Both the position numbers and the translations under genes were made by a program. Of a stretch of 35,299 nt of DNA, positions 15,197 through 22,759 are shown piece by piece. The notes below the pieces were generated by a model. It did no database searches. It saw only the letters and a program-made list of their open reading frames with translations, and was not told the origin of the DNA. The stretch is from an uncultured Mucilaginibacter sp. GTDB lineage: Bacteria; Bacteroidota; Bacteroidia; Sphingobacteriales; Sphingobacteriaceae. Position 1 is the first letter of the stretch. Every line of letters begins with the position of its first letter. The stretch spans positions 1-35,299 of the forward strand of contig CAIWRU010000203.1 of assembly GCA_903915155.1 (NCBI GenBank), in the 5' to 3' direction.

Positions 15197-16297
15197 ATGT
15201 ATCTGCAGCAATTATCAGTAATCAACTTTAAAAATTATGCCGAAGCTGAACTAACCTTTAGCGATGGCGTAAATGCGTTTACAGGCGATAACGGCGCGGG
15301 CAAAACCAATTTGCTTGATGCAATACACTACCTGTCGCTTTGCAAGAGCTATTTTAACCCTATCGACAGCCAGCAGATAAAACAGGGCGCCGATTTCTTT
15401 ATTATCAACGGCAACTTTAATAAGAACAACAAACACGAAAAAATTGCCTGCGCGGTTAAGCGCAACCAGAAAAAGCAATTTAAGCATAACAAAAAGGATT
15501 ATCAGCGCCTGGCCGACCATATCGGGTTGTTCCCGTTGGTGATGATATCGCCCTATGATACCAGTATTATTACCGAGGGCAGCGAAGAAAGGCGCAAGTT
15601 TATTGATAACGTACTTTCGCAAACCGACCATCATTACCTTGATGAAGTTATAGCCTATAATAAGGTGCTGAACAGCCGTAACGCGTTTTTAAAAATGATA
15701 GCCGATACCGGCCGCTACGATCCACATTTACTGGAAGTAATGGATGAACAGTTGATAGCAGCGGGTAACAGCATTTTTAAAAAGCGCAAAGCTTTTATGG
15801 AGGGCTTTACCGAAATATTTAACCAGCATTACCAATTTTTAACCGAAGACGCCGAAAAAGTTGAGCTGATATATGAATCGCAGTTATTGCAGGATGATCT
15901 TTCGACCTTGTTAAAGAAGAGCATCGAGCGCGACAGGGCGCTGGAACGTACTACTGCCGGTATACATAAGGACGACCTGCAGTTTATTATACATGGTATG
16001 CCCATGAAAAAATTTGGGTCGCAGGGGCAGCAAAAATCATTTTTGATAGCGCTTAAGCTTGCGCAATACACTTTTTTAACCAGGCAAAAAGGTTTTAAAC
16101 CGTTGTTGCTGCTTGATGATATTTTTGATAAGCTTGATGATAAACGCGTTACAAAACTAATGCAAATGGTGAGCGATAATGATTTTGGGCAGGTGTTTAT
16201 AACCGATACCAGCGTAAACCGGGTACAGAATATTTTTACCGCTATGGATGTGCCTATAAAATTATTTAAGGTAAAAGGAGGGGAGATAGATGCGTAG
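15197..16297 (+). CDS. recF: DNA replication/repair protein RecF
   Basis: RecF is an SMC-like ATPase that helps load RecA at gaps. The 366-residue protein has Walker A GDNGAGKTN (30-38) inside the conserved MYLQQLSVINFKNYAEAEL...FTGDNGAGKTNLLDAIHYLS start. It also has the FIDNVLSQ region, the signature KKFGSQGQQKSFLIALKLAQ and Walker B PLLLLDDIFDKLDD. I start it at the ATG at 15197; the frame stays open to a TTG at 15116, but that part is repeat DNA. Its 3' end overlaps the DUF721 gene by 8 nt, so the two are translationally coupled. A degenerate TAATTTTA element lies at 15181-15188. Confidence 0.96.
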   Translation: MYLQQLSVINFKNYAEAELTFSDGVNAFTGDNGAGKTNLLDAIHYLSLCKSYFNPIDSQQIKQGADFFIINGNFNKNNKHEKIACAVKRNQKKQFKHNKKDYQRLADHIGLFPLVMISPYDTSIITEGSEERRKFIDNVLSQTDHHYLDEVIAYNKVLNSRNAFLKMIADTGRYDPHLLEVMDEQLIAAGNSIFKKRKAFMEGFTEIFNQHYQFLTEDAEKVELIYESQLLQDDLSTLLKKSIERDRALERTTAGIHKDDLQFIIHGMPMKKFGSQGQQKSFLIALKLAQYTFLTRQKGFKPLLLLDDIFDKLDDKRVTKLMQMVSDNDFGQVFITDTSVNRVQNIFTAMDVPIKLFKVKGGEIDA

Positions 16298-16580
16298 AAC
16301 TAACGATAAATCGTTAAAAGAAGCCATTGAGCAAATGCTTAATGTTTACAAAATAAAAAAACGTTTTGAAGAAACCGGCATTGTAGCCCATTGGCCCGAA
16401 TTGGTGGGAAAATCAGTAGCTAACCGTACCAAAGAGATATTCATCCACGATAAAAAATTATACCTGCGGATAGAATCATCGGTAATAAAAAATGAATTAA
16501 TGCTGATGCGAGCCCAAATAATAAGCAAGGTGAACGACAGGGCTAAAGAAACGTTGGTTGAAGAAATTATTTTCCTCTAG
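16290..16580 (+). CDS. DUF721 / DciA-like protein
   Basis: The 96-residue protein has the DUF721 (DciA) layout: an N-terminal helix (LKEAIEQMLNVYKIKKRFEET), the WPELVGKSVANRTKEIF core and VIKNELMLMRAQIISKVND. DciA proteins are ancestral loaders of the replicative helicase DnaB. Linkage to recF in Bacteroidetes, with an 8-nt overlap here, supports a role in DNA replication. It is shorter than actinobacterial DciA and consists of the core KH-like domain only. The last 14 nt overlap tail to tail with the small membrane protein on the minus strand. Confidence 0.85.
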   Translation: MRRTNDKSLKEAIEQMLNVYKIKKRFEETGIVAHWPELVGKSVANRTKEIFIHDKKLYLRIESSVIKNELMLMRAQIISKVNDRAKETLVEEIIFL

Positions 16581-16767
16581 CCATACGCAAACGTGCAGCA
16601 GCACTTACGTACATCTCGTCGCGGATCTTGGAGTAAACGAAGATAAATACGCCCGGTATTAAAAATGCAAGCTGAACTTCAGGGTGATTTTTAAATATAA
16701 GCGCGGAAGCCGTAATTAACAGTACTACTATAACAGAGTACAACAGGCATTTCATTATTAGCTTCAT
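16567..16767 (-). CDS. Small membrane protein of unknown function
   Basis: The ATG at 16767 gives 66 residues with two hydrophobic segments, CLLYSVIVVLLITASALIF and LAFLIPGVFIFVYSKI, and a basic tail (AAARLRMARGK), so a two-helix membrane protein is likely. The frame extends upstream to 16839, but those codons lie in AT-rich DNA with inverted repeats. An ATG at 16755 is an alternative. The start codon sits in the left arm of the 12-bp inverted repeat at 16767-16905. I do not recognise a family. It follows ndk by 142 nt on the same strand. Confidence 0.55.
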   Translation of the reverse strand: MKLIMKCLLYSVIVVLLITASALIFKNHPEVQLAFLIPGVFIFVYSKIRDEMYVSAAARLRMARGK

Positions 16768-16905
16768 GATCAGAGGTTTAAAAAAGTCGTTTGTAATTAA
16801 ATAAGCTATAAAAATATTATATAATTCCTGGTAAAACAAATAAATATGCTATCATATTCCACTTTATTCTACCAGGAATGCTTTCACGACGTGAACCTCT
16901 GATCA
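16767..16905. repeat. Nested inverted repeats between ndk and the small membrane protein
   Basis: TGATCAGAGGTT (16767-16778) and AACCTCTGATCA (16894-16905) are exact 12-bp inverted copies. Nested inside are ATTCCTGGTA (16824-16833) and TACCAGGAAT (16870-16879), an exact 10-bp pair. One outer arm begins 4 nt after the ndk stop; the other includes the first base of the membrane-protein ATG. Confidence 0.75.
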
Positions 16906-16909
16906 GGCA

Positions 16910-17329
16910 TTAAAATTTCTCAAATGCTGAGAAAAAGAAACTGCCTTCAATTTCAGCGTTCTCGTCTGAATCCGACCCATGTATCGCGTTAGCATCAATT
17001 GATTTTGCGAACAAATTGCGTATGGTACCAGCCTCAGCTTTAGTGGGGTCGGTTGCGCCAATCAGCTTGCGAAAATCTTCTATCGCGTTATCCTTCTCCA
17101 GTATTGCTGCAACAATAGGGCCAGATGACATAAAGCCAACCAAATCGTTGTAAAAAGGGCGTTCTTTATGAACAGCGTAGAATTGCCCGGATTTTTCAGC
17201 GGTTAAATAAGTGTATTTCAGTGCCACTAATTTAAAGCCGCTTTTTGTAATTTGGTCAATAATTGCCCCAATATTCCCCGCTGCCACTGCATCGGGCTTA
17301 ATCATTGTAAATGTTCTGTTAGTTGCCAT
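16910..17329 (-). CDS. ndk: Nucleoside diphosphate kinase
   Basis: Ndk transfers the gamma phosphate from ATP to nucleoside diphosphates through a phosphohistidine. The 139-residue protein is full length. [19 protein letters not shown] at the N-terminus, the [21 protein letters not shown] segment and the active-site motif [20 protein letters not shown] with catalytic His117 identify it firmly. TACTTTTG at 17348-17355 is a likely -7 element. It is divergent from the NrnA-like gene. Confidence 0.97.
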   Translation of the reverse strand: MATNRTFTMIKPDAVAAGNIGAIIDQITKSGFKLVALKYTYLTAEKSGQFYAVHKERPFYNDLVGFMSSGPIVAAILEKDNAIEDFRKLIGATDPTKAEAGTIRNLFAKSIDANAIHGSDSDENAEIEGSFFFSAFEKF

Positions 17330-17347
17330 GTCTGTTTAAAATTGCTG

Positions 17348-17355
17348 CAAAAGTA
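17348..17355 (-). promoter_or_regulatory. Candidate -7 element of ndk (TACTTTTG)
   Basis: A full TAnnTTTG match on the minus strand, 18 nt upstream of the ndk ATG. No correctly spaced TTTG was found upstream. Confidence 0.45.
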
Positions 17356-17501
17356 GTGTTTTATATCAAACTATAAAGTTGAAAACCAATTATTAACCAA
17401 TTGATAATACACTATTTGATACTATACATGTTATGCTTTCGTTTATAAACTCAGGGTAAAAAAATGTTTTACTATATATATCAATGAGTTGGAAATTTAT
17501 T

Positions 17502-17509
17502 TAGCTTTG
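17502..17509 (+). promoter_or_regulatory. Candidate -7 element of the nrnA-FKBP operon (TAGCTTTG)
   Basis: A full TAnnTTTG match 19 nt before the ATG at 17529. The -33 region lacks a clear TTTG. Confidence 0.5.
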
Positions 17510-17528
17510 CAACTCTTTTTTGAAATTG

Positions 17529-18539
17529 ATGTTAGATACTGCTTCGGTTATTGATCTTTTAGCACAACCCCGCAAAATTGTTATAACAACCCATAACAAG
17601 CCTGATGGAGATGCTATGGGGTCGTCACTAGGTTTGTATAATTATCTTATACAGCAGGGCCACCATACAACAGTAATTACGCCTACGGATTATCCCCACT
17701 TTTTTAACTGGATGCCCGGCAATGGCGACGTTCTTATATATACTGATAACACCGCGGCGGCCGATACACTTATTTTCGGTGCTGATATAATTTTCTGCCT
17801 TGATTTTAACGCGCTTGGCCGCATTAACGAGATGGGCGAAAAAGTGGGCGAAAGCAGCGCTATTAAAATAATGATAGATCATCACCTGGAACCCAGCGAT
17901 TTTGATGATTACCGTTATTGGGATATTAACGCATGTGCTACCGCGCAACTGGTTTATACTTTTATTGTTGAGGTACTTAACAATAAAAAACTGGTTAACC
18001 GCGATGTGGCTTCTTGTTTATATACCGGTATCATGACCGATTCGGGCTCGTTCCGTTTTCCTACAACTACATCGGCAGTGCACCGCATTGTTGCCGATTT
18101 GATTGACGCGGGCGCGGTTAACTGGCGCATACATGAACTGGTTTATGATAATTCGTCGGAGGGCAGGCTTAAGTTCCTGGGCAATTGCCTGGCCAATAAG
18201 CTGGAGGTATATGACGAGTTTAATACAGCCGTCATCACCGTTAATAAAGACGACCTGGAGAAATATGATGTAATAACCGGGGATACCGAAGGCATTGTTA
18301 ATTATGCTTTATCGATAAGCGGTGTGCGCCTTGCCGCGTTTATTGTTGAACGCAGGGATAAGGTTAAACTTTCATTGCGCTCGAAAGGCGAATTTCCGGC
18401 TAACGAGATCTGTAAGAAATATTTTAACGGAGGCGGCCACCGTAATGCGGCCGGCGGAACATCAACCGATAGCCTTGAACAGGTTCTCGATCAATTTAAA
18501 TTAATATTACCCAAGTATAAAACCCTTTTAACAGAATAA
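17529..18539 (+). CDS. nrnA: DHH-family phosphoesterase, NrnA-like (oligoribonuclease / pAp phosphatase)
   Basis: NrnA-type enzymes degrade nanoRNA or cyclic-dinucleotide-derived dinucleotides and often dephosphorylate pAp. The 336-residue product shows the DHH domain: ITTHNKPDGDAMGSSLGLY near the N-terminus, DIIFCLDFNALGR and MIDHHLEPSDF (DHH near residue 117), then TGIMTDSGSFRFP. The DHHA1 domain has FNGGGHRNAAGG near 301. These are the metal- and substrate-binding motifs of the family. I prefer the ATG at 17529 over the in-frame TTG at 17520. The gene is 7 nt upstream of the first FKBP gene, forming an operon that ends at the terminator at 19549. Confidence 0.92.
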   Translation: MLDTASVIDLLAQPRKIVITTHNKPDGDAMGSSLGLYNYLIQQGHHTTVITPTDYPHFFNWMPGNGDVLIYTDNTAAADTLIFGADIIFCLDFNALGRINEMGEKVGESSAIKIMIDHHLEPSDFDDYRYWDINACATAQLVYTFIVEVLNNKKLVNRDVASCLYTGIMTDSGSFRFPTTTSAVHRIVADLIDAGAVNWRIHELVYDNSSEGRLKFLGNCLANKLEVYDEFNTAVITVNKDDLEKYDVITGDTEGIVNYALSISGVRLAAFIVERRDKVKLSLRSKGEFPANEICKKYFNGGGHRNAAGGTSTDSLEQVLDQFKLILPKYKTLLTE

Positions 18540-18546
18540 AAACAAA

Positions 18547-19536
18547 ATGAAAAAAAACTTGATTTTTTTGGCGCTTGTATCATTAGGATTAGCAAGTTGC
18601 AACGGAGGATTTAAACAAGACGATGGCGGCATGCTGTATAATATAGTGGTTGATAAAGGCGGCCCAACTATACAATCAGGCGACTTTGTTAGTGCAGATG
18701 TTGTTATAAAAACAGATGCCGACTCCGTATTACAAAGTACCTATGAAACAGGTAAACGTATTGAAACGGCTATCCCTAAGCCACAAAGCAAAGGCGATAT
18801 TATCACAGGCCTTTTAAAGCTGCACGAAGGCGATAGCGCCATTATCAAGATCAACATCGACTCGATGTACAAAAAACAGGCAAAACCTCCGGGCATTAAA
18901 GGCAAATACATTGTGTATGTTGTTAAAGTTCAGAAGGTGATTGCAAAAGGTACCCTGAGCGAACAAGTGTTTGAAGGGCGTGTGACCGATTATGTAAAAT
19001 CAGAATCAGACGGGCTGAAAAAACAAGAACCCGGATTAATTAAAAAATACATAGCCGATCACAAACTTAATGTTACCACAACAGCCGATAGCCTTAACTA
19101 TGAAATTACCACACCAGGCGTTGGCCCGAAACCAGCAATTGGCGATACTGTAGTAGTAAACTACACCGGCAGGTTTGTTAGCAACGGAAAGGTTTTTGAT
19201 TCATCAATTAAAGATACCGGGTACAAAGCTAAAATACAAGGCTATAATATGCGCCCTTATGCCCCAATACATATACCTGTAGGCCAGCAACGGGTAATCA
19301 AAGGCTGGGACGAAGGTTTGCAGTTATTAAATAAAGGTGCAAAAGCTACTTTAGTTATACCATCAAGCCTGGCTTATGGCGAGCATGGTATGCAAATTAT
19401 TGGCCCATACGCTCCAATAGCATTCGAACTACAAGTAGTTGATATTATCCACCCAAATCCAAACGCGCCAAAACCGGTAATGCCATCAATGATGCCGCCG
19501 CCAACAGCGCCAACAGGAAAACCTGTTGCAAAATAA
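18547..19536 (+). CDS. FKBP-type peptidyl-prolyl cis-trans isomerase lipoprotein
   Basis: The 329-residue protein starts with a lipoprotein signal (LALVSLGLASC, lipid Cys18) and so acts at a membrane surface facing the periplasm. The C-terminal FKBP domain (about 195-300) is canonical: GDTVVVNYTGRFV, GKVFDSS, VIKGWDEGLQLLNKGAKATL and PSSLAYGEHG. Residues about 25-140 look like a second, degenerate FKBP fold (GDFVSADVVIKTDADSVLQS...LLKLHEGDSAIIKI...KYIVYVVKV) without the usual active-site aromatics. The tail is Pro-rich. It follows nrnA in an operon and is paralogous to the next gene. Confidence 0.92.
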   Translation: MKKNLIFLALVSLGLASCNGGFKQDDGGMLYNIVVDKGGPTIQSGDFVSADVVIKTDADSVLQSTYETGKRIETAIPKPQSKGDIITGLLKLHEGDSAIIKINIDSMYKKQAKPPGIKGKYIVYVVKVQKVIAKGTLSEQVFEGRVTDYVKSESDGLKKQEPGLIKKYIADHKLNVTTTADSLNYEITTPGVGPKPAIGDTVVVNYTGRFVSNGKVFDSSIKDTGYKAKIQGYNMRPYAPIHIPVGQQRVIKGWDEGLQLLNKGAKATLVIPSSLAYGEHGMQIIGPYAPIAFELQVVDIIHPNPNAPKPVMPSMMPPPTAPTGKPVAK

Positions 19537-19548
19537 TTTAGGTTATAT

Positions 19549-19582
19549 GCCTTCCCGGTGTTGAACCGGGAAGGCTTTTTTA
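19549..19582 (+). terminator. Intrinsic terminator after the first FKBP gene
   Basis: GCCTTCCCGG and CCGGGAAGGC form a 10-bp stem around a short loop and are followed by TTTTTT. Confidence 0.92.
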
Positions 19583-19588
19583 TTTGTT

Positions 19589-20575
19589 ATGAAGAAATTT
19601 ATTTATTGCGCTTTATTACTTTGCGCATTTGCAGCAACTGCAAATGCACAGGCCAATTTGCAGAAGACCCCCAAAGGAGCATTATACACCATTTTTACGC
19701 AAAGTAAGGGTGATAAAATAAAAGTGAATGATGTGATCACATTCAACATCATCCAAAAAACGGATAAGGATTCGGTGTTAGCAAGCAGCTATACTATGGG
19801 CCACCCTGTGAAATTACAGGTACAGGCACCGGAAAGCGCTACCGACCCAATAGTAACTGCTTTAATGGAAGTGTTGCCGCTTGCATCAATTAATGATAGC
19901 CTGCTGGTAAAAGTTTCTACCGATAGCCTGTTAAAAGGGCACGAAGAAAACAGGCCGCCGTTTTTCCCGAAAGGCAGCTACCTGAATTTGTATATTAAAA
20001 TAGTTAATGTACAAACGCTTAATGATGCTATAGCCGAAAGAAATGCCGACATAGCGAAAGCTAAAGCAGCCGAAACTGCTGCAGCCGATAAATATATTAC
20101 CGACAATAAACTTATTTTAAAAACAACCACGTCGGGGTTAAAATATAAAATTACCAAGATAGGCCTTAAGCCAAAGCCTTTGAGCGGCGATACTGTATTT
20201 GTAAACTATGCCGGCAGGTTGCTTAACGGAAAGGTGTTTGATACAAGCATTGCCAGTATAGCCAAAGCGTCGGGCTTAGATCAGCCTGGCAGGCCCTATG
20301 AGCCTATAAAATTTGTTGTAGGCCAAAGTAAAGTTATACCCGGATGGGACGAAGGGCTACTTTTAATGAATGAGGGCAGCAAAGCAACTTTTGTTGTGCC
20401 ATCATCGCTTGCTTATGGCGACCAGGGCACCCCGGATGGAGCCATACCCCCATCAAGCACATTGGTTTTTGATGTGGAACTTGTGAAAGTTATACGCATT
20501 AAGCATGTGGCTACTGCTCCGGCAGCTAAAAAGCCCCTGGTTAAGCATCACTACCCGGTAAAAAAGACTAATTAA
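19589..20575 (+). CDS. Periplasmic FKBP-type peptidyl-prolyl cis-trans isomerase
   Basis: This 328-residue paralogue of the preceding gene has a cleavable signal peptide (MKKFIYCALLLCAFAATANA) without a lipobox cysteine, so it should be soluble in the periplasm. The C-terminal FKBP domain (about 195-305) has GDTVFVNYAGRLLNGKVFDT, VIPGWDEGLLLMNEGSKATF and PSSLAYGDQGTPDG, with the active-site Tyr, Phe, Asp and Trp positions filled. The N-terminal half again resembles a degenerate FKBP domain (VNDVITFNIIQKTDKDSVLA). A basic HHYPVKK tail ends the protein. It starts 7 nt after the terminator of its paralogue, so it depends on read-through or a promoter in that short gap. Confidence 0.92.
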   Translation: MKKFIYCALLLCAFAATANAQANLQKTPKGALYTIFTQSKGDKIKVNDVITFNIIQKTDKDSVLASSYTMGHPVKLQVQAPESATDPIVTALMEVLPLASINDSLLVKVSTDSLLKGHEENRPPFFPKGSYLNLYIKIVNVQTLNDAIAERNADIAKAKAAETAAADKYITDNKLILKTTTSGLKYKITKIGLKPKPLSGDTVFVNYAGRLLNGKVFDTSIASIAKASGLDQPGRPYEPIKFVVGQSKVIPGWDEGLLLMNEGSKATFVVPSSLAYGDQGTPDGAIPPSSTLVFDVELVKVIRIKHVATAPAAKKPLVKHHYPVKKTN

Positions 20576-20583
20576 AAAATGAA

Positions 20584-20611
20584 GCCTCCTGATAAACCGG
20601 GAGGCTTTTTT
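20584..20611 (+). terminator. Intrinsic terminator after the second FKBP gene
   Basis: GCCTCC and GGAGGC form the stem, followed by a run of seven T that merges into the -7 element of the next gene. Confidence 0.88.
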
Positions 20612-20618
20612 ATTTTTG
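20611..20618 (+). promoter_or_regulatory. Candidate -7 element of the TatD gene (TATTTTTG)
   Basis: A TAnnTTTG match begins at the end of the terminator T run and ends 4 nt before the ATG. The -33 region would be the terminator stem, so this is tentative. Confidence 0.35.
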
Positions 20619-20622
20619 CACT

Positions 20623-21390
20623 ATGTTACTTACCGATACGCACACCCACTTGTATTACGAAACAGATGCCGCAAAACGCGCCGCTTTAATGCAGCGTTGT
20701 GTGGAAAACCATGTCGACAGGTTGTTTTTACCAAATGTTGATGCGGAGTCGGTGGCTAAGGTATTTGAGCTTACGGTAGCTTATCCGGCAAATTGCTATC
20801 CTATGCTCGGGCTTCACCCTTGTTCGGTTAAGGAAGGCTGGGAGGAGGAATTAGCAACTGTTGTTAATGCTAAAGGTGATCATAAGATATATGCCATAGG
20901 CGAAATTGGGATAGACCTTTACTGGGATAAAATCACTTTAGAGGCGCAGGTGACCGCTTTTAAAAAGCAAATAGCATGGGCCAAGGAGTTGAAATTGCCC
21001 ATAGTAATCCACTGCCGCGATGCTTTTAACGAAGTATTTGAAGTACTGGAACAGGAAAAAGATGATGACCTAAGGGGGATATTCCATTGCTTTACCGGTA
21101 CGCTTGAACAGGCCGAAAAGGTTATTGCTTTGGGCTTTTACCTGGGCATAGGTGGTGTGCTTACCTATAAAAATGCCGGCTTGGATAAAATTTTACCCGA
21201 AATTGATCTGCAGCATATCGTTTTAGAAACGGATTCTCCGTACCTTACGCCCGTTCCTTACCGTGGTAAACCTAATGAAAGTTCGTACTTGATATATGTT
21301 GCCCAAAAGGTTGCGGAGCTGCACCAAATAAGCATTGAGACTGTGGCCGAAATAACCACACAAAACTCAAAGCTGGTATTTGGCGTATGA
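20623..21390 (+). CDS. TatD family metal-dependent hydrolase
   Basis: TatD proteins are amidohydrolase-fold metal enzymes with 3'-5' exonuclease or deoxyribonuclease activity. The 255-residue protein has the metal ligands THTHLY (His7, His9), AIGEIGIDLYWD (Glu near 93), IVIHCRDAF (His near 130), FHCFTGT and ETDSPYLTPVPYRGKPNES. The PYRGKPNEP-type motif is diagnostic of the TatD family. It is followed 44 nt later by asparaginase on the same strand, which has its own promoter. Confidence 0.95.
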   Translation: MLLTDTHTHLYYETDAAKRAALMQRCVENHVDRLFLPNVDAESVAKVFELTVAYPANCYPMLGLHPCSVKEGWEEELATVVNAKGDHKIYAIGEIGIDLYWDKITLEAQVTAFKKQIAWAKELKLPIVIHCRDAFNEVFEVLEQEKDDDLRGIFHCFTGTLEQAEKVIALGFYLGIGGVLTYKNAGLDKILPEIDLQHIVLETDSPYLTPVPYRGKPNESSYLIYVAQKVAELHQISIETVAEITTQNSKLVFGV

Positions 21391-21410
21391 TAAACTAAAT
21401 AATACTTTTG
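21379..21410 (+). promoter_or_regulatory. Bacteroidetes-type promoter of the asparaginase gene
   Basis: TTTG at 21379-21382, a 20-nt spacer and TACTTTTG at 21403-21410 match the TTTG-N19-21-TAnnTTTG consensus. The -33 box lies inside the last codons of the TatD gene. The leader would be about 19 nt. Confidence 0.7.
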
Positions 21411-21434
21411 ATCGTCATTTCCTGATATATATTA

Positions 21435-22454
21435 ATGAGCCAGATACTTATCATTTATACCGGTGGTACCATAGGTATGATGAGCGACCCTACTACCAAG
21501 GTGCTCAAACCCATCAACTTTGAGCAAATAATGGATAACGTGCCCGAGCTGGACCGTTTGAACTGTAAAATAAAGGTGCATTCGTTTGATAAGATCATTG
21601 ATTCATCGAACATGAACCCGGCAATTTGGAGCGAACTGGCCGGGTTGATAGAAGCTAATTACGATACTGTTGACGGCTTTGTGATATTGCATGGTTCGGA
21701 TACAATGGCTTTTACCGCTTCGGTAATGAGCTTTATGCTCGAGAATTTGGGCAAACCCGTAATATTTACCGGCTCGCAATTGCCCATCAGCGCCATCAGG
21801 ACCGACGCAAAGGAAAACCTGATGACCGCCATTGAAATTGCCAATGCCAAAAAGCATGATCGCGCCCGGGTGCCCGAGGTTGCCATTTATTTTGATTACA
21901 AATTATTCAGGGGCAACCGCTCGTTTAAATATAACTCTTCAAAATTCGAGGCTTTCCGGTCGCCCAACTATCCTATTCTAGCCGAATCAGGCGTACACCT
22001 ACGTTTTAGCGCGAATGATATAAGGCAGCCATCGGACAGCCCCATGGTAGTGCATAGAAACCTGGTGAGCGATGTTGCCGTACTTAAACTATACCCCGGT
22101 ATAAGCCCTAAAGTGGTTGATACCATATTAAAGGCTGATGTACGCGGCGTTGTGATGGAAACATTTGGCGCAGGAAATACCACCGACGAGGAATGGTTTA
22201 CCGATATGCTGCGTGAGGCCATTGACAGCGGTAAAGTGATACTGGATATATCGCAGTGTAAAGTAGGCACCGTTGAACTTGGCCGGTATGAAACCAGCAA
22301 GCAATTAAAGGACATGGGGGTAGCTAATGGTTATGATATGACCTTTGAATCGGCTGTTACTAAAATGATGTACCTGCTGGGCCAGACTGATGACCCGAAA
22401 CTGGTTAAAGAGTTATTGGAGACAGATTTGAGGGGTGAGATAACGGTGTCGTAG
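21435..22454 (+). CDS. ansA: Type I (cytoplasmic) L-asparaginase
   Basis: The enzyme hydrolyses L-asparagine to aspartate and ammonia. At 339 residues and without a signal peptide it fits the cytoplasmic AnsA type. The first catalytic Thr is in IIYTGGTIGMM (Thr12), and the second motif VILHGSDTMAFTASVMSFML carries the Asp89-Thr90 pair. PVIFTGSQLPISAIRTDAKENLMTA is the following substrate-site segment. It has its own consensus promoter. Its 3' side faces the convergent glycosyltransferase gene across the 238-nt repeat element. Confidence 0.95.
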   Translation: MSQILIIYTGGTIGMMSDPTTKVLKPINFEQIMDNVPELDRLNCKIKVHSFDKIIDSSNMNPAIWSELAGLIEANYDTVDGFVILHGSDTMAFTASVMSFMLENLGKPVIFTGSQLPISAIRTDAKENLMTAIEIANAKKHDRARVPEVAIYFDYKLFRGNRSFKYNSSKFEAFRSPNYPILAESGVHLRFSANDIRQPSDSPMVVHRNLVSDVAVLKLYPGISPKVVDTILKADVRGVVMETFGAGNTTDEEWFTDMLREAIDSGKVILDISQCKVGTVELGRYETSKQLKDMGVANGYDMTFESAVTKMMYLLGQTDDPKLVKELLETDLRGEITVS

Positions 22455-22500
22455 GTAGCCTTTTCTACATATCCTTTCTTCGTAACGTTAAAGACACGTG

Positions 22501-22738
22501 GCAAAAACAGTGTTCAAAATGTTCAATCCTCTTGAATACTAAAAAATTATTAAGGCAATGATAAACACCCGTTTAAGTGTTTAGGGCTGTATGGGTTTGT
22601 TCGGCTTTGTTTCGGTTTGTTTCAGTGTGTTTGGGTGCTGTTTATGGGGTGTTTAGGTGCTGTTTAGGTCGTGTTCAGGTGCGTTCAGGCACTGTTTAGG
22701 CTATGCCAAAATGCTCATATACAATGAAATATGAACAC
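22501..22738 (-). repeat. 238-nt 3' element, copy 1 (13 periodic 10-11-nt units)
   Basis: The core at 22571-22704 reads on the plus strand as 13 successive GTTTRGGNNCT-like units of mostly 10 or 11 nt (for example GTTTAGGTGCT at 22651-22661 and GTTTATGGGGT at 22640-22650). A conserved block 22705-22738 precedes it in the sense of the minus-strand gene. A weaker conserved region 22501-22570 follows, with a TTCAA/TTGAA hairpin at 22522-22536. It lies 22 nt downstream of the glycosyltransferase stop. In that sense strand it is rich in C and A and poor in G. It fills nearly the whole 305-nt gap between ansA and the glycosyltransferase. Confidence 0.85.
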
Positions 22739-22759
22739 TTAATACATACACTAAATCGC

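Noticed and set aside
22571..22704. Possible CRISPR array or telomere-like repeat (GTTTAGG words)
   Set aside because: Units are only 10-11 nt, imperfect and directly adjacent with no spacers. No cas genes are present, and the two copies share unit order, which CRISPR spacers would not.
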